A stretch of 64,000 nucleotides of DNA, taken from the NCBI GenBank assembly GCA_033398695.1, contig CM065803.1, forward strand, positions 44,941,501 to 45,005,500, given 5' to 3'. Shown here one piece after another: positions 9,221-19,669 of this stretch. Below the pieces are notes generated by a model. It was not told where the DNA came from. It saw only the letters and a program-made list of their open reading frames with translations, and searched no databases. Source of the stretch: Orobanche coerulescens. Lineage: Eukaryota > Streptophyta > Magnoliopsida > Lamiales > Orobanchaceae. Every line of letters begins with the position of its first letter. Positions within the stretch are counted from its first letter, which is position 1. The translations under genes and the position numbers were made by a program.

Positions 9221-12200
9221 CAGGCCCGGCACTTCCACAGGGCAAGGTGGGCCTGAGCCCAGGGTCCCCAAATTTGAGGGGGGCCCAAATATTTTTTTAA
9301 AACCCATTAGACATTAAAAAAAATATAGATAATAGGGATGGAATCTCTCCATCTGCAGACACTGACAGCAACGCGAAAAAGAAAAATTTTTGGCATATTC
9401 CAGAACGAAAAAAAAAAAAGGTAAAAATTTTTTAGATAAAATGGGTTTTTTTTGGGAGAGGCTGAGAGGCAACGGTTCTCTTCTCTCCACTCTCTCTTCT
9501 CTGATCTCACTCAACGCTCTCAGCTCTCTGTGTGCAAAGTACGAACTATTTAGGCAGCGCCCAGGGACGGCGATTCAGCATCAGCAAGCAATTCAGTGCG
9601 CTCGCCGCTCGTGGAGTCGTGCTCTGGAGTCCAGTCTGCTGCACCCACCGCTCACCGTGGTCCGCTACTTGCTCAGTGCTCACCCATGCACTCTCTCGGG
9701 TGCAATCAATTCCTCTTTCTCAATCTCTTTAATTTAGTAATTAGTATTTGATTTTTTTGAATTTGTGTTAATTTTTGAATTACTTATCTTTGATTGTGTC
9801 TTTCAATTAATTTATGATCAATATGTCGCCTAGAAAATATCCATCCGGAAGTCAAAAAAGAAGTAAAAGAAAAAGACTTGATGAGGTGATTAAAACTCAA
9901 AAAGGGGCCCTACATAAATTTCTTACACGGAGTTCTAGTTCTTCTGTGATTGAGACCGAAGTTGATGTTTTGGATGAAGTAGTAGTTGATGATATTGAGA
10001 TTAAAAATGATAATTTGAATGAAGAAATTGATGTTGATGATAATAAGAATGATGCTTTGAATGAAGAACTTGATTTAGATGAGAATGACAATGATTCTTT
10101 GAATGAAGAAATTGATATTAGTGAGAATAAGAGAAATCTTTGAATATATTTGATCCAAAAACTTGGGATAATATTGATAATAAAACTAGAGATATTGTGA
10201 TAGAAAAGGGTCCTTTATGAGAGTATGATCTCAAATTTCCTATAGATGAACTTGGTAGACATTTTGCATATTCTTATTATATGAGAAAACTACCAAATGG
10301 TGAGAATCAAGATAGAAAATGGTTGGTATATTCAAAAGATGCAAATAAAGTATATTGTTTTTGTTGTAAATTATTTAAATCACTTTAAAATAATAGTTTG
10401 TTAGCAAATAAAGGTTTGAATGATTAGAGACATATAAATGATAGACTCAAAAAGCATGAGAATGGTATTGAGCATATTAATAATATGAGAACTTGGATTG
10501 ATTTGAATATTAGATTGAAAAATAATCAAACAATCGATAAAGATTTACAACTACATATTAAGAAAGAGAAAGAACATTGGAAACTGGTTTTAGTAAGAAT
10601 TATTGTTGTTGTGAAATGTCTTGCTACACGTAACTTGGCTTTTCGTGGGGATAATGAGAAGATTTATCAAAATAACAATGGTAATTTTTTCGGTTTACTT
10701 GAGTTAATTGCAGAATTTGATTTGATAATGCAAGAGCATTTTAGACGTATCCAAAATAAGGAAATTCACTATCATTACCTTAGTCATAAGATTCAAAATG
10801 AGTTGATTTCAACATTAGCTTCTAAAGTTAAAAATGATATAATTAGAAAAATAAAAGGGGCCAAGTATTATTCAGTGATACTTGATTGTACTTCTGATAT
10901 AAGTCATAATGAGCAAATGACTTTAGTAATTCGATGTGTTGATATGTCTAGTGGAATGATAAAAGAATATTTTGTTGAATTTATAAGTGTGGATGATACA
11001 TCGGGATTAGGTCTTTTTAATGAAATACAAATTGTTTTACAATCACTTGAGCTTGATTTTGATAATGTGAGGGGACAAGATTATGACAATGGTTCCAATA
11101 TGAAAGGAAAATATCAGGGTGTACAAAAGAGATTTCTTGAGATTAATCCTAGAGCATTCTATATGCCATGTGCTTGTCACTCTCTTAATTTGACAATATG
11201 TGATATGGCTAGTTCTTGTGTTAAAGCTATCTCATTTTTTGGAGTTGTGCAACGTTTGTATACTTTATTCGCTGGTTCTACTAAAAGATGGAAAATTTTA
11301 CACGATCATGTTAAACAATTGACTTTGAAATCATTGTCAACAACTAGATGGGAAAGTCATATTAATAGTGTTGCTGCTATAATAACTCAACCTAATGAGA
11401 TAAGAGATGCTCTATATGAATTATCAAAAGTTAGTGATGATGCTAAAACTAGAAGTGAGGCAGAGTGTTTGGTGACTAATGAACTTGAGAATTTTGAATT
11501 TTTGTTGGGCATGACTATATGGCATAATATTTTGAACAAAATTAATTTGATTAGCAAAATGTTACAATCGAAAGATATGCAAATTGATGTTGCTATAACT
11601 ATCTTGAAAGGTTTGATTTCTTATTTTGAAAAATATAGGATTGAAGGTTTTCAATCGGCCTTGACATTAGCTAAGGAGCTTGCATCTAAGATGGAAATTG
11701 ATCCCATTTTTCCTTAAAAACGTAAGATTCATAGGAAGAAACAATTTGATGAAAGTTGTCATGAAGAGATCTCGTTATCTGCTGAGGAGTCTTTTAGGAT
11801 TAATTATTTTATTGTTATAGTGGATATTGCTATTTTGTCATTAAAGACTAGATTTGAGCAATTGGTAGCTTTTGAAGATATTTTTGGTTTTTTGTTTAAT
11901 TACAAAATGCTATCTTCACTAAATGAGAATACATTGCATAAATCTTGTGTTAAGCTTCAAGATGCCCTGAAACATAATGATAAATTTGATATTGATGCTG
12001 GAGATTTATTTTCTGAATTGCAAGTTCTACAAATGTGTTTACCATCAGATTTAAAGTCGATTGGTGAAGTTCTTGACTTTGTTAAAACATCAGATTGCCT
12101 TCCTAATGTTTCTATTGCATATAGAATATTATTGACTGTACCAGTTACTGTAGCTTCAGCAGAAAGAAGTTTTTCTAAGTTAAAATTGATAAAATCATAC

Positions 12201-12580
12201 TTGTGTTCTACTATGTCTCAAGAAAGGTTAAATGGGCTAGCAATTTTATGCATTGAAAATGAGGTGTTGGATAAACTTGATCTTGATGATGTTATTGATG
12301 ATTTTTCTTCTCAAAATGCTAAAAGATCTAAATTATTTCAATAATTATTTGCTTGTTTTCTTATTTATTATACATTATAGTTTTTATATTAAAATTATGC
12401 CTTCCGCAAGCATGTGAGCTATCATATGCTATCTTTGGTTGGAAACAGGATGCTCGAAAAGCTGTATCTTTGGCTAGAAACAAGATACTCAAGCTGGAAA
12501 CAAGATACTCAAAAAGCTAACTTAAGGGGCCCATTTTTAGCTTTTCGCCTAGGGCCCCCGAAATGTCAGGGCCGGCCCTG
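9221..12580 (+). mobile_element. hAT-superfamily DNA transposon (3.36 kb)
   Basis: It is bounded by 8-bp duplications and by inverted termini: CAGGCCCGGC on the left and, reading inward, CAGGGCCGGCCCTG on the right. The next block inside each end is also related (GGGCCC and GGGGCCC runs). It contains a broken plus-strand transposase. A subterminal tandem repeat (GGAAACAAGATACTCAA-type, three copies, 12441-12518) lies near the right end. Flanks join cleanly once the element and one duplication are removed. Confidence 0.9.
9814..12344 (+). pseudogene. hAT transposase, TTF zinc finger / DUF4371 / dimerisation type
   Basis: The encoded transposase would excise and insert the element by cut-and-paste. 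The open N-terminal piece (9814-10143) starts with basic residues (KRSKRKRLDE) and an acidic 14-residue unit repeated about three times (NLNEEIDVDDNK-like). A frameshift follows. The remaining frame is interrupted by stops at 10218, 10386 and 10425 across the TTF-type zinc-finger region (around [19 protein letters not shown]). The long part 10485-11717 holds the DUF4371/RNase-H-like core (for example [13 protein letters not shown] and [14 protein letters not shown]). After a TAA at 11715 the same frame resumes and ends with the hAT dimerisation region (TVPVTVASAERSFSKLKLIK). One frameshift and four stops make it inactive. Confidence 0.85.
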
Positions 12581-12588
12581 ATAAAGAT
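12581..12588. repeat. hAT target-site duplication, right
   Basis: ATAAAGAT immediately after the GGCCGGCCCTG terminus, identical to the left copy. Confidence 0.9.
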
Positions 12589-12636
12589 CAAACATCATCA
12601 ATATCAAACATCATCAACATCAAACATCATCCAATA
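12586..12636 (+). repeat. Short tandem repeat, about 17 bp x 3
   Basis: Three consecutive units of ATCAAACATCATCAATAT with minor changes sit between the hAT right end and the F left end. Confidence 0.7.
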
Positions 12637-12722
12637 TATAGCAAAAAATATAATCCATACTCATATTGTCCTAACATAAGAATGACCTAAACATGGTTTA
12701 AAAATCCTTAATACATAACATG

Positions 12723-13682
12723 TGTTGTTACCCAAAATATTATCCGAAGATAGTATTGCTGGAATGATCGAGTAACAAACAAGTATGAGAATACTTCCGT
12801 GAGAAAATAGATAACACAAGATTTGTCGGGGTTGTTAATCCCGGGATTGAATGCTCTCGCGAGATGTTATTAATAAATATACTGTCGAGTACAAATATTA
12901 ATGTTAGAATCTATTACAATGAGTGTAAAGACTTCTAGTTATCTAAGCTGTAGAGCGTGTAGATTGCCGGAAGAACCAGATATGTAGATCTGTGAGTTCT
13001 AGCTTGGGATGTATGATAAGTGTATATGAATATCAATATGAATGTATAAGTGATTTCCAGATGAGTCTTTGATTCTCTCTGTGTGTATAATATGCACTGT
13101 ATTCACGGTAAAATCGCATGGTCTGGCCACTGTTGTTTGTCCCTTATTTATAGGAGACAAGGTTGTTGGGACCTCTCCGGCGATCGTGGGCGACCGCCGT
13201 TTTCTATATTATAATAAGATGGCCGATCGTCCCGTCACGTGGGTCTGTTCCCTTGAAGTCTGGGGCTGCTGCTGATGGCCAGCTGCGCGAGCCAATGGGA
13301 AGCCAGCACGCGTCCTGGGTCGCTGTCCGGGGATGACCCACTTTGTACCTTTCGGCGGCCCTGTCGGTAGGTGAGGTACGTGACAGGCTGGGGTCAAAGG
13401 TTCTATCTGTCGGTGCCCTTTGGAGATCCGCACGTGGGCCACCGTCCAAGATTCGGTCTTCGACAACTTTGACGGATGTTGGATCCATACATGGCACGAG
13501 ACGATCGTCTTTGGTTCGCACATCAAAGACGATCGCCAGATATCGAAAGACGATCGATGGGTACCAAAAGACGATCGCCATATGTGTTGATCGCTGGGCG
13601 TTCGCCCAGAGTAAGTCTTCTATGGTTGGCTCTCTGATCGTTATGCCGATCGCCATCGAGGCGTATTAATCGCCGCACAATA
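12723..13682 (-). repeat. F 3' LTR (960 bp)
   Basis: Starts TGTTGTTACCC (plus) and aligns along its whole length with 21906-22865. The inner end reads GCACAATA against GCATAACA in the other LTR, so its terminal CA has mutated. The stretch 13499-13580 carries four AGACGATCG words. Confidence 0.9.
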
Positions 13683-13698
13683 ATTGCCCCTCAGCTCG
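13683..13698 (-). other. F polypurine tract
   Basis: Purine run GAGCTGAGGGGCAAT on the element strand, directly upstream of the 3' LTR. Confidence 0.7.
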
Positions 13699-14019
13699 CT
13701 TCGATTTTTGAAAGCATGGGGTGAGGTGGCACTGTTGGCGATCGCCAATGTTTAGACGGTCGGGTGATCTGATTTCAAATTTGGACGATCTCCTTTTGCG
13801 CTGGGAGCAGCGGGAAATGAAGGCGGGCTCTCGAAACATTGCAAGGACATGCGTCGCGCTACTGTTGGGGGAGTCTGACGGTTTGTCAGACATGTCGCCT
13901 GGCGTGCCCTCGAAAAGACGCGTACGCGGGATTCGAGGGTAGCATTTAATGTGTCCCCCCACTGACGGTTCTACTCCAGCCCTCGTACTTTCGCCTATTT
14001 GCATAGAGACCCCCGCTTC

Positions 14020-14040
14020 CATCTATAAAAGGGGCTAGGG
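14020..14040 (+). promoter_or_regulatory. Antisense-ORF promoter TATA box inside F
   Basis: CTATAAAAGGGGC on the plus strand, opposite to the F genes, lies about 155 bp upstream of the antisense ORF start. It is a consensus plant TATA box in the right place to drive that ORF. Use in vivo is inference. Confidence 0.55.
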
Positions 14041-14182
14041 TTACTCCATTTTTACTCTTCACGCGTCCTTGCCTTCTTGCTGAAACTCTGCAGAAATTTC
14101 CGAATCTTTTTGTGCCGATCGTCTTCCTTTCTCTTTTTAGGTAAGAAAATCAATCTTCTTTCTCCTTTTACTTTTTACGAAT

Positions 14183-15034
14183 ATGTCGGGAGGATCTAGG
14201 ACCTTCGAGGCTGGAAGCACTTCCGCCGCCGCGGCTTCGCCTGACCGGGAGGAGATTCCCGTGGGAGTTGATATGGAAACGGCCGTTGAGGCCATTCGTG
14301 TGGGGATTGCACCCGTAGAACTCGAAGAGCTCTTCAACGAGGCCGAAGTGGCGAGAACGACGGCGACGGCGGAGCAGGGGGGCTCGCCGGCGGATGAGGA
14401 CGAACTGGTGCGGATAACTTGGGAACGGGAGAGTGTATTTGGCCCCGCCTATGTGGCTTTCGCCAAGATTATGTAAGGAATTGCCGGACCTTGTCCGGAA
14501 TTTGACTTTGAAGCTTACTCCACTGCTCATCCTTACGAACATGCGAAGCGGACGGTGTTTCGGGCCGCCGACCCGGCTCAGTGTACCTTTGGTAAGATCC
14601 GGAGTTCGGCGACCCGGAAAGACTTGAACCGCTGGAGGGCAAAATATCATATTCCCTCTGACGTTTCCCTGCACTTGCCATCAGAAAATGAACGTGTCGA
14701 TCAACCGCCCGAGGGTCTGGTCGCCGTTAGTGAGATGATCATGAAGGTCGGTCTGTGATTCCATCTGCCGTTCGTCGTATCCTACTTATTGATCGCCTGG
14801 AATTTGGCGCCGCTCCAGCTGACGCCGAATGCCTGGCTACAGGTCATCTGCACTTTGACACTCTTCGGCGGTCACCGGTTGTTCCGCCTCCTTTCTGCGA
14901 TAGAGATGAACTATCTTTTCAAACTGGCCACGCAGAAAGGGTCGATCGGCGGTAATCATATTCAAGGCCGAATGGGAAGAGTGGTTCTTGGTGTGCCGAA
15001 CAAGACCCGGGGCGACCTGGAAAAATGGTGCTAG
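14183..15034 (+). pseudogene. F antisense ORF with gypsy-type transposase-like domain (PF04195-like)
   Basis: This lies between the integrase and the 3' LTR on the strand opposite to gag-pol. One frame from ATG 14183 (MSGGSRTFEAG) runs to 15034 with in-frame stops at 14474 and 14756 and a last stop at 15032. After an acidic N-terminal part it contains HPYEHAKRTVF, KYHIPSDVSLHLPSENERVD, GLVAVSEMIMKVGL and LQLTPNAWLQVICTL, the pattern of the plant family called putative gypsy-type transposase. Antisense ORFs in this position are known for Tat elements; their role is unknown. A donor-like GTAAGG at 15120 suggests that an intact relative might be spliced. Confidence 0.7.
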
Positions 15035-15987
15035 GTCGACGGAGCGTGGCGATCGGCATCGAGTGAAAGGCCGGAGGAGGAGTTGGAGATCCCCACCAAT
15101 TTTCGGGAGAGGAATCCGAGTAAGGGTTTTAACTCTCCCTTTGATATGTTTTGAATCAAAATTCTTACTTGTAAATTTTGTCGAACAACATTGATCGTCC
15201 AGCTTATGTTTGAACGAAGCCGATCGAGTACGGTTCCTTCCGCCCGATCGCATTTAGGATTAGCTCCCCTTCACTGCCCCCTTGTTTTTGTTTACTTATT
15301 GTAAGTAAGGGTACAAAAACAAGTTTGTTAGGCGAGCTATCTTTAGTTTTGCCGACTCTGAGGGATCGTGCACGGTCGTGGAGTTCGATGGACCGATCTC
15401 CACAACCGTGTCTTTGTGTGCGAGGGACATTGCCTATCCCGCGACTCACTTTATTGTGAGGGTCCTCCGTTAGGCTGCGCCTGCCTTGTATTTAAACGAA
15501 AGGTTTGGCGATCTTGGTCTGGAGGAGTCCTTGCACGGGGAGTCGTCGGTTTATTCGACTCCATGTCCGCGGCTATGTAAGCACCTTTCTACCTTGGGTC
15601 GGCATGTTAGATGACAACCCTCGACGGTATACGTTGTGATGGGGTAGGGACGCGTCGCTTTGTCCGAGTAAATCATGTTAGATGACGTACTTTGAGGACA
15701 TGCGAACGTGTCCACTGATCATTTTGGAGGGTCCTTTGGCTACGCTGGCCTCGTATTTAAATGAAGGGCGGGCGATCTTGGCCCAAAGGAACCTTGCATG
15801 GGCGAAGCTGTCGGTTCCATCGACCCCCAGGACCATGGCTGCATTGATTCTACCTCGGACCGCCATGAACGACGATCGTCGGCGGTATGCGATATGCCTT
15901 GTGGGGCGATCGCCAGAATAGATGGGATAGGAAAAAATCTCATTATATTCCTTGTACATTGGGTAGTTGAAACTGAATACAAAATTT
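15035..15987 (-). other. F 3' tail with duplicated 20-bp motif, shared with TG elements
   Basis: No convincing gene. Two copies of the CCTCGTATTTAAACGAAGGG motif, with changes, lie at 15484-15503 and 15749-15768, start to start 265 bp apart. The region about 15350-15850 aligns with the 3' tails of TG1, TG2 and TG3, so it is the part retained in the gag-only derivatives. Confidence 0.65.
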
Positions 15988-17206
15988 TCACTGGTAGTAT
16001 TTCTTTAGATGCACGGAGTTCCAGGGATATTGATCCGGAGTACCGTCAGGATGTCCAAGTTCGTAGGCTCCCTTAGTTAGCCATTTAGATATCCTGAAAG
16101 GACCTTCCCAGTTCGGACCAAAGACACCTGTGTGGGTCTGGATCTTTTTGAGGACGAGATCGCCCACCTGAAACTTTCTCTCCTTGACCTTCGAATTGAA
16201 GAACTTCTCGGATCTCCTTTTGTGGATTGTGTTCCTCATTTCTGAGGTCAGTCGTCGTTCTTCGAGCATATCGAGGTCGATCCGTCGGGCCACATCGTTG
16301 TCGGTCGTCATCTCTTGTTCGGTTCGGTGGCTGAGGACGGCGATCTCCGAGGGGATCACCGCTTCTGTTCCGAAGGCGAGGGCGAATGGGGTTTCGCCGG
16401 TTGAATTACGGGTCATCGTTCGATAAGACCACAAAATGTCTGGGAGCTCGCTGGCCCATCGTCCTAGCCTGGATTCGAGTCGCGCTTTAATTGTGTGTTT
16501 GAGGATCTTGTTCACAGCCTCTACCTGCCCGTTCGTCTGAGGGTGATAGGGAGCCGAGAACAACCTTTTGATTCCCCACTTCTCACAGAATTGCATGACT
16601 TATAAGCCATCGAACTGCTTTCCATTGTCGGAGATGATGGCCTGGGGCAGACCGAATCGGCATATGATGTTTCTCCAGATAAACTTTATCACTTGCTCTT
16701 GGCCGATCTTGTTTAGCGGTTCGGCCTCAGCCCATTTGGTGAAATAGTCGATCCCTACGATGGCGAACTTACAACCCCCCTGGAGCCGTTGGTAAGGGAC
16801 CTATAAGGTCGATGCCCCATTGCACGAATGGCCATGGGCTGTACATTGAGGTGAGCTGCTCGGGGGAGAGTTTAATGTTCGGTCCCATTACTTGACACCT
16901 ATGGCATGATCTGGCATAGGCGATCGCATCCTTCTGAAGTGATGGCCAGAAAAAACCTTGCCTGGTTGTTTTATGGATGAGAGCTCGTCCGCCAGCATGG
17001 TTTCCGCAGATCCCATCATAGATTTCGGCTAAGACGAGCCGACCTTCCTCCGGTGTAATACACTTGAGGAGGGGAAGACTGGAAGCTCGCTTGTAAAGCC
17101 AGTCGTCCAATAGGGTGTATCTGGTCGCACGTAGCTGGAGTTGGCGAGCTTTGATACGGTCGTCGGGGACCGTTCCGTCCTTTAAGTATTTGATAAACGG
17201 AGTCAT
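15988..17206 (-). pseudogene. F integrase
   Basis: The integrase inserts the cDNA. The upstream piece (16769-17206) has the HHCC zinc-binding domain (NHAGGRALIHK and CHRCQ) and the first catalytic Asp in WGIDLIGPLP. A one-base expansion of a G run (plus 16775-16780) then shifts frame. The second Asp lies in a SDNGKQFDG-like stretch, followed by a TAA at 16600-16602. The final piece (15988-16596) has APYHPQTNGQVEAVNKI with the catalytic Glu and a C-terminal RKFQVGDLVLKK-type domain. No chromodomain was seen, as expected for Tat. Confidence 0.85.
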
Positions 17207-17377
17207 CTAGTTTTCCTCGGCAACAACAACCGTGGTAACCAGGTTTCTGTCGATCGCCGGCCTTGCTGATTTTGTAATTTGGATATTGGAGAAATCGGCA
17301 GCCCCATCTGATGACGCCAGCTTGGATAGGGCATCGGCTTGGGAGTTGTGCTCTCTCGGGACTTGTTCGATTAGCAC

Positions 17378-18940
17378 TTACTCAAATTTCGTGCACATTT
17401 CGGCGACCAACTCTTGGTATTTGACCATTTGTTCGCCGCGTGCCTCATATTCTCCCTTGACTTGGTTCACGACCAAGAGGGAGTCCATGAAGATATGGAA
17501 GCGTCGAACATCCAGGGCGAGGGCTAGATCGAGCCCGCCTACCAAGGCTTCGTATTCGGCTTCATTGTTGGTCGCACGAAAACTGAAACGCACAACATTA
17601 GTGAAACTTTGTCCGTCGGGACTGATGAGGACAATCCCTGCCCCTGCTCTCGAATTGGTCGCCGAGCCATCCACATATAGCTTCCAGGCGGGTCGGCCGA
17701 TCTGGGTTGGACTGTGAGGGAACGTTAGTTCCACCACGAAGTCTGCTAGAGCCTGGCCTTTGATCGTCGTGCGAGGGGCGTATGTGATACCGTATTGGGC
17801 GATCTCCAGTGACCACTTGAGGAGTCGCTCGTTGGTGTCTGGTCGGTGTAGAACTTGCCTTAGAGGTAGAGTCGTCAGGACTTCCACTTGATGTTCGAAG
17901 AAATAAGCCCTTAGCTTATGAACACTCATGACAAGGGCGTAGGCGATCTTCTCCAATGGTGTGTAACGTGTCTCAGCGTCATGGAGTACTTGACTAACAT
18001 AGTATATCGGCAAGTGGACTTGTCCCTCCGCTCGCACCAAAACGGCACTCAGTGCGACCTCCGAGGCTGCCAGATAAGGGAATAGTTTTTCACCGGGGAT
18101 CAGCTTTGCCAAGATCGGGGGGTTAGATAGATATTCCTTTATTTTGGAGAACGCTACCTGACTCTCCTTCGTCCATGCGAACTTCTTGTTCTTTATGGTC
18201 GCAAAGAATGGCTTACTATTATCACCGAGCCGGGATATGAAACGGTTGAGGGCGGCTAGACAACCTGTGAGGCGTTGCACCTGCTTGATGTTCCGCGGCT
18301 CCTGCATGTCAAGGATCGCCTGAATCTTGGTGGGGTTCGCCCTGATCCTCCTTTGGCTCACGATGTGCCCCAGGAATTTCCCGGAGCCCACCCCGAAGTT
18401 GCATTTCTTGGGGTTCAGCTTCATGTTGAACTTTTCGAGGATGGCGAACGTCTCGGCGAGATCATTGAGGTGATCTTCCTTTTTGAGGCTTTTGACCACG
18501 ATGTCGTCAATGTAGACCTCCATGGTTTTGCCGATCTGATTTGCAAACATTCTGTTGACTAGTCGCTGGTAGGTCGCCCCTGCGTTTTTCAAGCCGAACG
18601 GCATTCGGACCAAAAAGTATATGTCTTTTTCCATGTGGAAAGATGTGTGTTTTATGTCTCTCTCCGCCATTGGGATTTGATGATATCCGGCGAATGCATC
18701 CATAAATGACATCATTTCGCAACCTACTGTACTATCGACCAAGTGATCAATATGAGGCATCGGAAAGTGATCTTTTGGACATGCCGCGTTGAGGTCGATG
18801 AAGTCGATGCACATCCTCCAGGAACTAGTTGGCTTTTTGATGAGTACCGCGTTGGCGACCCATTGTGGTTCGTCTGTAGCTACCCCGATTAATTTGTTGT
18901 TGAGTAACTTTTGGACTTCTATGTCGAGCGCCGCGTATTT
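17378..18940 (-). pseudogene. F reverse transcriptase, RNase H and second (archaeal-type) RNase H
   Basis: This part copies element RNA into cDNA and degrades the RNA strand. It is open between a TAG at 18941-18943 and a stop at 17378-17380. RT motifs in order: CIDFIDLNAACPKDHFPMP, MDAFAGYHQIPM, MPFGLKNAGATYQRLVN and catalytic YIDD (plus 18503-18514), then FLGHIVSQRRI. A weak Ty3-type RNase H follows (YLAASEVALSAVL, YYVSQVLHDAETRYTPLEK). The second RNase H begins WKLYVDGSATNSRAGAGIV and includes NNEAEYEALVGGLDLA and FMDSLLVVNQ. The terminal EHNSQADALSKLAS segment is beyond the stop. Catalytic residues look intact; only the stops disable it. Confidence 0.9.
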
Positions 18941-19669
18941 CTAGGGACTGAATTTCCTACGTTTTTGGTGAACAGGCTTCATTGCCGGGTCGATCTTTAG
19001 ATAGTGGCAAGCGTGCTCAGGACTTATGCCAACCATATCTTGATGCGACCAGGCAAAGACTCCGATGTTCTTACGTAGCAAATTGATCAGATCCCCTTTT
19101 AATTCACAGTTGATGCTTGCGCCGATCTGTATTTCCTGTTCTGGATGAGCCGGATCTATCGTTATACTCTCCAATTCTTCGATGGGGACGGTCGCCTCTC
19201 ATTTGGAATGATTTCCGGACTCGATCCTTGGATCGATGTCGAGACTTGGCTCGAAACCGATCCTTGGCTCGATGTTGTCCATTAATCGAACCGAGATGAC
19301 GTCCTCTGAGTCGGGTTGGTACGATGTGCTTGGATCGTCGATCTCCATGGGTTGATCGTCGATCGCTTCAATGTTATACATAGCATGGGAAGTATTGAAA
19401 GAAGTAACAACATAGAAGTAATTCAAACATCTTTTTTCCATTAGCTGATCTCCTTTTACAGTACCGACCGTCCCATCGGCAGTGGGGAATTTGATACAGT
19501 AAAAGAAAGACGAGGCGACCGCCTCAAAGGTTTCTAGAAAGGGGCGACCTAGGAACCTATTATAGATGTTGGGCCTATCTATGATTACAAAGTTTAGGTT
19601 CCTAGTAATCCTAACCTTGGGATCGTAAAAGCATATTAGCTCGACAGAGAGCTTGATCCTTCCGTAGGC
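18941..19669 (-). pseudogene. F protease-RT linker, stop-interrupted
   Basis: The same reading frame as gag and RT continues here but is broken by stops at 19670-19672, 19199-19201 and 18941-18943. Recognisable Tat linker pieces include NRFLGRPFLE near 19540 and NIGVFAWSHQDMVGI near 19045, which precedes the RT domain in this lineage. Confidence 0.7.

Noticed and set aside
9307..9737. Frames in the 5' part of the hAT element
   Set aside because: They overlap in opposite strands in the leader region and match no transposase part.
13204..13669. 150-codon and 105-codon minus frames and an overlapping 108-codon plus frame in the F LTR
   Set aside because: They recur at 22387-22852 only because the LTR is duplicated; overlapping frames on both strands and no family argue against coding.
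15682..15959. Overlapping 79- to 93-codon frames on both strands in the F 3' tail
   Set aside because: This is the conserved non-coding tail around the duplicated motif; frames are not kept in the TG copies.
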